A stretch of 8,267 nucleotides of DNA from the NCBI GenBank assembly GCA_014534095.1, contig JACVSD010000075.1:1-8267 (forward strand), written 5' to 3'. Numbering within the stretch: the first letter of the stretch is position 1; every line of letters begins with the position of its first letter. Origin of the DNA: Nitrospiraceae bacterium (lineage in GTDB: Bacteria; Nitrospirota; Nitrospiria; Nitrospirales; Nitrospiraceae). Made by a program: the position numbers and the translations under genes. The notes beneath the pieces were generated by a model, which saw only the letters and a list, made by a program, of their open reading frames with translations, was not told the DNA's origin and did not search any database. Below are positions 1-5,046 of the stretch, in pieces.

Positions 1-100
1 CCGGGCGGGCCAGCACGCGGACATCTACCCCGGCCCGCACCAGCGCCCGCGCGACCGCTCCCCCCACAAATCCGGTGGCTCCGGTGACCAGTGCTTTCAT
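1..100 (-). CDS. NAD(P)-dependent epimerase/dehydratase, N-terminal fragment (possibly hopanoid-associated HpnA)
   Basis: Only the first 33 codons are inside the window; the gene runs off the left edge. The start ATG is the reverse complement of bases 98-100. The protein begins MKALVTGATGFVGGAVARAL, a first beta strand followed by the glycine-rich TGxxGxxG loop (residues 6-13) that binds the dinucleotide in extended short-chain dehydrogenases. The second strand ends VRVLARP, and an Arg at that position often goes with NADP preference. The family acts on nucleotide sugars or related carbonyl substrates in the cytoplasm. The gene lies downstream of an isoprenyl diphosphate synthase on the same strand, and HpnA-type epimerases of hopanoid gene sets begin this way, so HpnA is a reasonable guess. 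The fold is secure; the specific role is inference. No clear Shine-Dalgarno precedes the start. Confidence 0.85.
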   Translation of the reverse strand, partial: MKALVTGATGFVGGAVARALVRAGVDVRVLARP

Positions 101-106
101 GATGAA

Positions 107-246
107 GACGTGACGCGTGATAGGTGATGCGTGACGGGTGTCCTGAAAAAATGTCCGCGCAGTCTCATTCCGCCTTATCACGCATCACTGATCACCGATC
201 ACGTTCAGCTCCTGGGGCGATCCTGCGCATCACGCATGACGCATCC
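107..246. repeat. Degenerate heptad (7-bp period) repeat arrays in inverted orientation
   Basis: Bases 114-141 read as four 7-mers, CGCGTGA, TAGGTGA, TGCGTGA, CGGGTGT. Bases 174-201 read as CTTATCA, CGCATCA, CTGATCA, CCGATCA, the reverse-complement sense. Bases 226-246 give CGCATCA, CGCATGA, CGCATCC. The first and second arrays can pair: 117-135 against 177-195 matches at 16 of 19 positions, with a 41-base loop. The block fills almost all the space between the epimerase gene and the ispA-like gene. A 77-aa open frame across it (131-364) has no recognisable motif and runs antisense into ispA, so I do not call a gene there. Function is unknown; it could be a microsatellite-like element, a protein-binding array or an mRNA hairpin. 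Confidence 0.8.
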
Positions 247-256
247 CTCGTCACGG

Positions 257-1147
257 TTAGTTACGCCGGCTCGTAATGTACCGTGCGAGTTCCCGAAGGG
301 GGGCGGCGGAAGGTCCGAAGGCCGTCAGACGGCTGATGGCGCGCGCCGCACAGTCGTCGGCTAGGCTCCGGGCGCCCTCGACTCCATAGAAAGTCGGGTA
401 TGTTTTCTTGCCGCGCTCTGCATCGGTATTTGGATTCTTCCCCAGTTCCTCGCGTGTGCCGGTGACATTGAGAACGTCGTCGGCAATCTGAAAGGCCAGG
501 CCGATGTCTTCCGCGTAACTGGTCAGCGCCTCGAGTTCGCGGTCGGGGGCTCCGGCGGCAATGGCGCCCATACGGACGGCTGCACGGATGAGCATGCCCG
601 TCTTGTGTCGATGGATATTCTGAAGCGTCGGTAGATCGATGTCCTGATGTTCAGCCTGGATATCGAACACCTGACCGCCCACCATGCCCATGTTGCCGGA
701 GCCGTAGGCCAGTTCCTGGATCAAACGCACTTGGCGGACCGGGTCGCAGCCCTTCATCACGTCCGGCCGGCTGCACAAATCAAAGGCCATCGTCAGAAGC
801 GCGTCGCCGGCCAAGATCGCCATCGCTTCACCGTAGACTTTGTGATTCGTGGGCTTCCCGCGGCGGAAGTCGTCGTTATCCATGGACGGCAAGTCATCAT
901 GAATCAGCGAATAGGTATGGATGAACTCGAGTGAACAGGCCGCCGGCATCAGGCCGGGAGCGTTCGAGCCGATGGCTTCAGCGGCGGCAATAGTCAGAAT
1001 GGGCCGGATGCGTTTCCCTCCGGCCATCAGACTATAGCGCATGCTGTCATGCAACGTGGTCGGAGGCGTGCTGGGCGGCGGTATGATGCCATCCAGAAAA
1101 CGGTCGACCGCCATTCGCTTCTGATCGAGATAGTCCGTAATGTTCAT
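257..1147 (-). CDS. ispA: Polyprenyl synthetase, farnesyl/geranylgeranyl diphosphate synthase
   Basis: Short-chain trans-isoprenyl diphosphate synthase (296 aa, normal for the family). It condenses isopentenyl diphosphate with allylic diphosphates to make C15 or C20 products in the cytoplasm. Visible motifs in order are GGKRIRP (43-49), which binds the IPP diphosphate; the first Asp-rich motif DDLPSMD (84-90), followed by NDDFRRGKPT; KTG (182-184); FQIADDV (219-225), opening the second Asp-rich region; and GKKTYPT (246-252). The two-residue insertion in the first motif is typical of bacterial IspA-type enzymes. The second motif reads DDVLN (223-227), with Asn where DDxxD has its last Asp; this variant is noted separately. 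A promoter with a perfect -35 lies upstream, giving a leader of about 44 bases. No strong Shine-Dalgarno is seen. The neighbouring epimerase suggests product use in hopanoid or other isoprenoid synthesis. Chain length (C15 versus C20) cannot be fixed from sequence alone. Confidence 0.93.
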   Translation of the reverse strand: MNITDYLDQKRMAVDRFLDGIIPPPSTPPTTLHDSMRYSLMAGGKRIRPILTIAAAEAIGSNAPGLMPAACSLEFIHTYSLIHDDLPSMDNDDFRRGKPTNHKVYGEAMAILAGDALLTMAFDLCSRPDVMKGCDPVRQVRLIQELAYGSGNMGMVGGQVFDIQAEHQDIDLPTLQNIHRHKTGMLIRAAVRMGAIAAGAPDRELEALTSYAEDIGLAFQIADDVLNVTGTREELGKNPNTDAERGKKTYPTFYGVEGARSLADDCAARAISRLTAFGPSAAPLRELARYITSRRN

Positions 1148-1173
1148 GGAAGTATAGAGGGATTATCGGATGT

Positions 1174-1187
1174 CGTGTGACGTGTGA
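1174..1187. repeat. Tandem pair of CGTGTGA heptads in the ispA leader
   Basis: Two perfect adjacent copies of CGTGTGA (1174-1180 and 1181-1187). They resemble the YGCGTGA unit of the array at 107-141 and sit in the predicted 5' leader of the ispA-like gene, so the same gene is flanked by related heptads on both sides. Confidence 0.5.
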
Positions 1188-1197
1188 ATCGGCGCGG

Positions 1198-1226
1198 AGA
1201 GTAACAAAAGGCCTAGGGGGTGTCAA
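1198..1226 (-). promoter_or_regulatory. Sigma-70-type promoter of the ispA-like gene
   Basis: On the minus strand a perfect -35 TTGACA (1226-1221) is followed after 17 bp by TACTCT (1203-1198), which keeps the key T, A and final T of the -10. Transcription would start near 1190 and leave a leader of about 44 bases containing two heptads CACACGT-type before the ATG at 1147. Confidence 0.65.
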
Positions 1227-1307
1227 ACCAGCATCGGAGAGTGGGTGGATCGTACGGGTGGGGGTACTCGCGCGTGTGGAGTGCGCTATTGGCAGGTCTC
1301 AGCGTGC

Positions 1308-1337
1308 TTGTTATTCCGCCGCTGCCGTGGCTATACT
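1308..1337 (+). promoter_or_regulatory. Promoter of the four-gene zinc-knuckle cluster
   Basis: TTGTTA (1308-1313), 18 bp, TATACT (1332-1337; five of six match TATAAT). The expected transcription start is near 1344. That would leave the ATG at 1344 without a leader and the GTG at 1245 untranscribed, so the true start is the ATG at 1380 or 1383. Confidence 0.65.
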
Positions 1338-1379
1338 TTCGGCATGAGCATTCGAAAGGGTGGAGGTGATTGGGAGGCC

Positions 1380-1637
1380 ATGATGCTTCCGATCGAGCCC
1401 CGCTCTTGCAAAGTCTGTCAGCTGGGGCTCTTTCGGGACAAGACGATGTTCCGCGGAGGCTGGTCCCGCTGCACCGTCTGCGATGAGTTCGTCCACTACA
1501 GCTGTCTCGCCAGCGGGAAAGTGTCCTTCCTCAAGGCACGCCCCCGCGTCTGCAAGACCTGCCGTGCCGCTCAAGACGGGGCCGCTCCTGCTCCATCCGC
1601 CCAGCAGGATGAGACGCCGGTGGCCGTCAGCTCGTGA
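1380..1637 (+). CDS. Small protein with PHD-like C4HC3 zinc-finger spacing
   Basis: An 85-aa protein whose core is Cx2C-x17-Cx2C-x4-H-x2-C-x15-Cx2C: C10, C13, C31, C34, H39, C42, C58, C61. This fits the cross-brace C4HC3 spacing of PHD fingers. The conserved Trp two residues before the seventh Cys of eukaryotic PHD fingers is absent (Arg here), so histone-reader function should not be assumed. The tail after residue 62 is Ala/Pro/Gln-rich and probably disordered. No signal peptide or membrane helix is seen, so it is likely cytoplasmic, binding two zinc ions. The start is chosen from the promoter at 1308-1337 and from GGAGGTGAT (1362-1370) and GGGAGG (1372-1377); ATG 1383 is equally possible. 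It overlaps the next gene by 4 bases. Other treble-clef or RING-like folds are possible. Role unknown. Confidence 0.8.
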   Translation: MMLPIEPRSCKVCQLGLFRDKTMFRGGWSRCTVCDEFVHYSCLASGKVSFLKARPRVCKTCRAAQDGAAPAPSAQQDETPVAVSS

Positions 1638-1969
1638 CTGATCCGTCCGAGTCTAACCCTCGACACAGCCCCTTCGATGGACACACGTTCTTCACGGAAA
1701 TCCTCCGCCTGGTGCTGGCGCCGTTAATTCTCTTGTTCAGCGGATTCTTCACAGCCAATTTTATCATCAGCGGTCAATACACCTGGCCGAGGACGAGCCG
1801 CACCTTGGCATTGACGCTGACTGTGCTGATCCTGTCGTATGAGTTCGTCTACAAAGAGCAGCTTTCCCGCGATGTTTCAGCCGCTCAAGCGAAATCGGCC
1901 GTGGTGTACTCCTGTGTCATTCCCTATGTTCTCGGCATACTCGCCATGGTCGCGCTCTGGAAACTATAA
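1634..1969 (+). CDS. Small three-helix membrane protein, unknown function
   Basis: A 111-aa hydrophobic protein that I do not recognise. After a polar N-terminus with an SPFDGHTFF stretch, hydrophobic segments lie at about residues 26-46, 57-73 and 88-109, separated by short loops; the second loop (74-87) is charged and contains YKEQLSRD. It has no cleavable signal peptide. The GTG start overlaps the upstream stop codon as GTGA (1634-1637), which points to translational coupling with the zinc-finger-like protein. The downstream gene starts 7 bases after its stop. It is presumably an inner-membrane protein; it might anchor the soluble metal-binding neighbours, but that is inference from gene order only. 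Confidence 0.8.
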   Translation: MTDPSESNPRHSPFDGHTFFTEILRLVLAPLILLFSGFFTANFIISGQYTWPRTSRTLALTLTVLILSYEFVYKEQLSRDVSAAQAKSAVVYSCVIPYVLGILAMVALWKL

Positions 1970-1975
1970 TGGATC

Positions 1976-2344
1976 ATGACACAGATCATTCAAAGCGGAG
2001 CGTTCCTGCAGCAATGTTGGTCGGTTCATCCGCTCTGTGTCATCGTGAAACGGATGGCGGCCGACGGCGCATTGATCCTGAATTGCAGCTCCTGCCGCTT
2101 CACGCATCACGTATCCGTGGCCATCGTGGCGCCTCTTCAACCAGCCGCACAAGAGACGGCCGCTGCGTCCGGTGGCTCCAGCGAGTCCGGCGAGACCTTG
2201 CTGAACCGCTGTATCACGGCACATGCCACCGCACTTACGCTGCGTGATATGGATGTGTTCCGTGATCTCCTGCTGCTTCGTTGTGCGGAGTGTCGCCGCC
2301 ATTACGAAGTGACCGTCTCGGCCTTCAGGACGCTCCAGCGCTGA
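1976..2344 (+). CDS. Small protein with two similar CxxC knuckles
   Basis: A 122-aa soluble protein of no family known to me. Two segments resemble one another: LILNCSSCRFTHHVSV (33-48) and LLLRCAECRRHYEVTV (99-114). Both read LxLxCxxCR, then His, then alternating Val, as expected for strand-knuckle-strand units of a zinc ribbon. Together the four Cys (37, 40, 103, 106) could form one zinc site, with the His residues as alternatives. An additional CWSVHPLC (14-21) near the N-terminus holds two more Cys and one His. The linker (55-75) is Ala/Ser/Gly-rich. ATG 1976 is preferred over ATG 1969 in another frame, because that frame gives an Arg-rich product without motifs. No strong Shine-Dalgarno is visible, consistent with coupling to the gene just upstream. 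Confidence 0.75.
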   Translation: MTQIIQSGAFLQQCWSVHPLCVIVKRMAADGALILNCSSCRFTHHVSVAIVAPLQPAAQETAAASGGSSESGETLLNRCITAHATALTLRDMDVFRDLLLLRCAECRRHYEVTVSAFRTLQR

Positions 2345-2354
2345 GCCCGCACCG

Positions 2355-2990
2355 ATGCATCCGCGATTCATGACGCCACCCATCACCCTCGCTGATGAAG
2401 ACCTGACGTTACTGACGGATGCCCACTATTTCCGCAAAAAGGCGGCCATTACCGTCAAGCTGCGCCGGATGCTGGAGGCGACCGAAAAGGCCTTGCAGCA
2501 AGACCTCGCGGCTCTGTCCCTCATAGTGCCGCCTGGATTCGACCCGGCGAGCCGGCAATTGGTCAAAGGCGAGCATCTGGAAGAGTGTCCCTATCAGTAT
2601 CTGGACTGTCCGAAACACTTCGACGGCGTCAACAAGTTCACCTTTCGCACACTGGTGTGGTGGGGCCATCATGCGGTGTGCGCCCTCCTGCTCGAGGGCA
2701 CCGAACTCAAGCAGTACAAACGACGGATTGTGGATCGCTATCATCAATTGGCGGGCCACGACCTCGAGCTCTCGCTGGCGCCTACCCTGTGGGAATGGAA
2801 GCGAGGGGAGGGCTATACCTTACCCATCACCCATGATCGGAAGGCCCAGATTGCTGCCGTCTTGGCCGAGCGACCTTTCCTGAAAATTCTCCGTTGCATT
2901 CCGCTGAACGATGCCAGGTTACAGGCCGGACACTTGCCGGAGTTTAGTTCCGAGACGTTCCACGCGATCGTTCCCATTGTGACGCCCTAG
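2355..2990 (+). CDS. Conserved-looking hypothetical protein, 211 aa
   Basis: Last gene of the apparent four-gene operon, starting 10 bases after the preceding stop. It is soluble, with no signal peptide or membrane helix. The N-terminal part (15-56) is helical and charged. The middle holds a distinctive aromatic/His/Cys-rich block: KGEHLEECPYQYLDCPKHF (71-89), then FRTLVWWGHHAVCALL (97-112). A basic stretch KQYKRRIVDRYHQ (119-131) and LWEWKRGEGY (145-154) follow. Such concentrations of W, H, Y and C usually mark a conserved core, but I cannot name the family. ATG 2370 (residue 6) is an alternative start; neither start has a clear Shine-Dalgarno. Codon use is like that of its neighbours. Function unknown. 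Confidence 0.8.
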   Translation: MHPRFMTPPITLADEDLTLLTDAHYFRKKAAITVKLRRMLEATEKALQQDLAALSLIVPPGFDPASRQLVKGEHLEECPYQYLDCPKHFDGVNKFTFRTLVWWGHHAVCALLLEGTELKQYKRRIVDRYHQLAGHDLELSLAPTLWEWKRGEGYTLPITHDRKAQIAAVLAERPFLKILRCIPLNDARLQAGHLPEFSSETFHAIVPIVTP

Positions 2991-3011
2991 TGAGCCGCCT
3001 CCCCAATCATT

Positions 3012-3030
3012 CAGCCAAGCCTCGTGGCTG
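3012..3030 (+). terminator. Hairpin after the four-gene cluster, possible weak terminator
   Basis: A perfect 6-bp inverted repeat CAGCCA/TGGCTG with a 7-base loop begins 21 bases after the stop at 2990 and before the next promoter. It lacks a T-run, so intrinsic termination would be weak; it may only protect the 3' end. Confidence 0.3.
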
Positions 3031-3042
3031 CGCCCTAGCCAT

Positions 3043-3071
3043 TTGTCTCCGCTGGCTAACTTGGGTAGACT
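3043..3071 (+). promoter_or_regulatory. Promoter of the lipoprotein gene
   Basis: TTGTCT (3043-3048), 17 bp, TAGACT (3066-3071). Transcription would start near 3078. A short perfect inverted repeat CGTCA-CCTGT-TGACG (3084-3098) follows in the leader and abuts the ribosome-binding site GGGAGGAGG (3098-3106). Confidence 0.6.
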
Positions 3072-3112
3072 GGCCACCGTTGTCGTCACCTGTTGACGGG
3101 AGGAGGGTCTCC

Positions 3113-3763
3113 GTGAAGCAATCGTTATGGCAAGCCACCTGGGCGTTCGGGTGTGGTATGTGGGCCTTGATGACGGTCGGGTGTGCGGGGACAGGCGAGG
3201 TCCGGTATGTCGACCTTCATTCAAAGCCGCCGGTCGCGCAGCCCGGGGATATGGATTCGGTGCGGATTGCTATTGAGCCTTTCGAGGACCGACGTCCGGA
3301 AAAGGGCCGTGTGGGTATGCGCAGTCATTTGTGGGGCGGGGTTACTTACTATAATGTGGCCGGGGAGCAGCCCGGCCACGTCATCGCGCAGGCGCTGGCC
3401 GACCGGCTGAAGGCTCGCGGTTGGCACGATCGGGCCTGGAACGTCCGGGTCATACCGGCTGGCTCGGCGACCGATGCCGACATCGTCATTACTGGCCAGG
3501 TACAGCAATTTTCAGCGAACGCCAAGAGCCGCGTCTTTTCCACGGCGATCACGACGAAGAGCAAACTCACCATTCAGGCACGGAATCTGAGCGACAAGAG
3601 CGCGACCACGCGTAGCGTGGAAGGCGCTCAGAGCCGGACAGTGTTCTGGTTTGATGAGGATGATGATCTGCAAGAGCTGCTGGCGGCCACCTTGGCCGAT
3701 GCGATCGACCGGTTGATTGCCGATACGACGATCGAACAACGGAGCCTGAGACCTGTCCAGTGA
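3113..3763 (+). CDS. YajG-like outer-envelope lipoprotein
   Basis: A 216-aa predicted lipoprotein. The start is GTG 3113, not the further upstream codons in the same frame, because GGGAGGAGG ends six bases before it, a promoter lies at 3043-3071, and the resulting N-terminus is a type II signal peptide: short basic start, hydrophobic stretch, then MTVGC with the lipidated Cys at 24. The mature part has VRIAIEPFEDRRPEKGRVG (50-68), an amphipathic helix around 88-103 (VIAQALADRLKARGW), and a strand-rich region DADIVITGQVQQFSA (121-135). It ends with an acidic patch and a long helix DLQELLAATLADAIDRLIAD (185-204). This order of a 'PF-D-R' strand, helix, 'D-x-x-I-x-G-x-V' and C-terminal helix resembles the YajG family; assignment is by resemblance only. 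It should sit in the cell envelope. The gene 27 bases downstream is probably co-transcribed. Confidence 0.75.
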   Translation: MKQSLWQATWAFGCGMWALMTVGCAGTGEVRYVDLHSKPPVAQPGDMDSVRIAIEPFEDRRPEKGRVGMRSHLWGGVTYYNVAGEQPGHVIAQALADRLKARGWHDRAWNVRVIPAGSATDADIVITGQVQQFSANAKSRVFSTAITTKSKLTIQARNLSDKSATTRSVEGAQSRTVFWFDEDDDLQELLAATLADAIDRLIADTTIEQRSLRPVQ

Positions 3764-3790
3764 CGGTGCTTGACCGGGAAGGAACGTGCT

Positions 3791-4852
3791 GTGCGTGAAC
3801 GGCGATGGGAAACCGCCACGCCCCTGAACTTTCACCAGACACTCGCGGTGGGCGAGCGGCTCGCTGCCCTCGGCCTCAAGTCGGCGGCGCCCGCCAACGA
3901 CGTCATTTGCTATGTGGAGGAGTGGAGGGTGGAGGCTCCGGACGACTTCGATCAACTGGATCCCTGGGCCACCGAAGACGTGACACTCGTGCACATCCGC
4001 GAACGGTGGCGCGGCGATTTTTTTCTCTTGGCGGGCGCCTATCACACCGTGTATCAGCGCCATCAGGACGTCGGCACCTATTGCTCCATCAGCCATCCGT
4101 GGCGGGTCCGCGAGCCGTTACGGCTCCACGAGCAGCGCCATATGCTCTGGATCGGTTTTCGGCATGCGCATTCGTTCATCCGGATCCGTCTTCAGACCAA
4201 GGCCGTGATCACGCCGGGTGAGACACGGGGAGATGGGGAGCGGATGGACTGGCTGGACGAGCGGCGCGCCGCTTTCCTCGAGGCCATCGCCCTATTGGAA
4301 TTGCCGATCGAGACGCAGGTAGAAAAGCACATGGTGGTCGTCCGGCCGCTGGATGGGTCCATTCCGTTCTTCTGCTCCTGGCCCGATGCGTTCGGTCCGT
4401 GCCAGTTTGAATACAATACGACCGACGCGTTTCAGTTTCTGGTGCCGGCCAGCAAGCTTGCGGAAACGTTTGCCCCCGAGCCGGCAGCGGTGCGTGCGTA
4501 CCTCACAGGTTTTCAGGAAGAAGCGCTTCTGGAATTTCAGTCCATTGAGCCGGGCGCAGGGATGGCCTATCGCTGCTCGGTCCATTGTCCGCTCGACGAG
4601 CTGCCGGAAATCTTGGAGATCATCCGCGCGGAAGGACGCCTGTATGCGACGCTGTGTGAATTCCAAACACAGGTCTTATTGCCCGATGGAGAAGACGCGT
4701 CAGCCATTATTGGAATCGTGGGTGACAAGGGAGGCTTTCACATCGAAGCGCGTCTCAACCGGGCGCCGCTCACAGAAGACCTGATGGCGGCATGGTTGGA
4801 ACGGCTGATCGGTCATCCGGTGGTCTATGCGCCGCTTCCGGCCTTCGTCTGA
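3791..4852 (+). CDS. Hypothetical protein, 353 aa, His/Trp-rich core
   Basis: I do not recognise this protein. It has no signal peptide or membrane helix, so it is probably cytoplasmic. GTG 3791 is chosen because AAGGA (3779-3783) lies seven bases before it; a TTG at 3770 in the same frame lacks such a site. The N-terminal third contains VICYVEEWRVEAPDDFDQL (38-56) and a His-rich stretch, with His at about 102, 113, 117, 125 and 127, including HEQRH and RHAH. Acidic and aromatic residues dominate the rest, and a Pro-rich VVYAPLPAF ends the protein. The His cluster could bind a metal, but that is speculation. It follows the lipoprotein gene after 27 bases on the same strand, which suggests one transcript and a related envelope-linked role. 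A possible weak terminator follows. Confidence 0.78.
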   Translation: MRERRWETATPLNFHQTLAVGERLAALGLKSAAPANDVICYVEEWRVEAPDDFDQLDPWATEDVTLVHIRERWRGDFFLLAGAYHTVYQRHQDVGTYCSISHPWRVREPLRLHEQRHMLWIGFRHAHSFIRIRLQTKAVITPGETRGDGERMDWLDERRAAFLEAIALLELPIETQVEKHMVVVRPLDGSIPFFCSWPDAFGPCQFEYNTTDAFQFLVPASKLAETFAPEPAAVRAYLTGFQEEALLEFQSIEPGAGMAYRCSVHCPLDELPEILEIIRAEGRLYATLCEFQTQVLLPDGEDASAIIGIVGDKGGFHIEARLNRAPLTEDLMAAWLERLIGHPVVYAPLPAFV

Positions 4853-4860
4853 CAGGTTTT

Positions 4861-4890
4861 CTGCTGAGTCGGGCCTCCAGCGGCGTTTTC
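4861..4890 (+). terminator. Possible weak intrinsic terminator
   Basis: CTGCTG (4861-4866) can pair with CAGCGG (4878-4883), one pair being U-G, followed by CGTTTTC. The stem is short and the T-run is only four, so this is a weak call. It lies 8 bases after the stop at 4852. Confidence 0.3.
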
Positions 4891-4911
4891 TGATCGAAAT
4901 ACTCCTCTTAC

Positions 4912-4927
4912 GTACCCCCGAGGGTAC
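4912..4927. promoter_or_regulatory. Perfect GTACCC/GGGTAC inverted repeat, possible operator
   Basis: GTACCC-CCGA-GGGTAC is a perfect 6-bp inverted repeat with a 4-base centre, 119 bases before the DUF2914 gene. No T-run follows. It is either an operator for a dimeric regulator or a small hairpin. The rest of the 194-bp gap (4853-5046) shows no convincing promoter or open frame. Confidence 0.35.
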
Positions 4928-5046
4928 CCTCCGGTTAGTTCTCTCTTGCAGCCTTCCTAGACATGCCGTTTGAGCAACCGTGAGCCGGCTTCCCCGAGAA
5001 CCGGTTTTTCGTTGAAGAACCGCACGGGATTCCGCACAGTCACCGC

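Noticed and set aside
131..364. 77-aa plus-strand open frame over the heptad repeats
   Set aside because: It crosses the repeat arrays and runs antisense into the end of the ispA-like gene, with Arg/Gly-rich sequence and no motif.
1245..1379. N-terminal extension of the zinc-finger-like protein from GTG 1245 or ATG 1344
   Set aside because: A good promoter (TTGTTA-18-TATACT) lies inside this stretch, so transcription would begin near 1344; strong ribosome-binding sequences precede 1380/1383.
2103..2116. CGCATCA CGTATCC, resembling the heptad repeats at 107-246
   Set aside because: It lies inside the 122-aa gene and encodes its conserved-looking T-H-H-V-S segment; only two units, so chance is likely.
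1969..2247. 92-aa frame starting at ATG 1969 with a TAATG overlap
   Set aside because: The start overlap is attractive, but the product is Arg/His-rich without motifs, while the frame from 1976 has two matching CxxC units and continues to 2344.
2990..3112. Start of the lipoprotein at GTG 2990 overlapping the previous stop
   Set aside because: It would bury the signal peptide and lipobox more than 40 residues inside the protein and ignore the strong ribosome-binding site and promoter before GTG 3113.
3512..4096. 194-aa minus-strand open frame
   Set aside because: It is antisense to two well-supported plus-strand genes and has no motif or ribosome-binding site of note.
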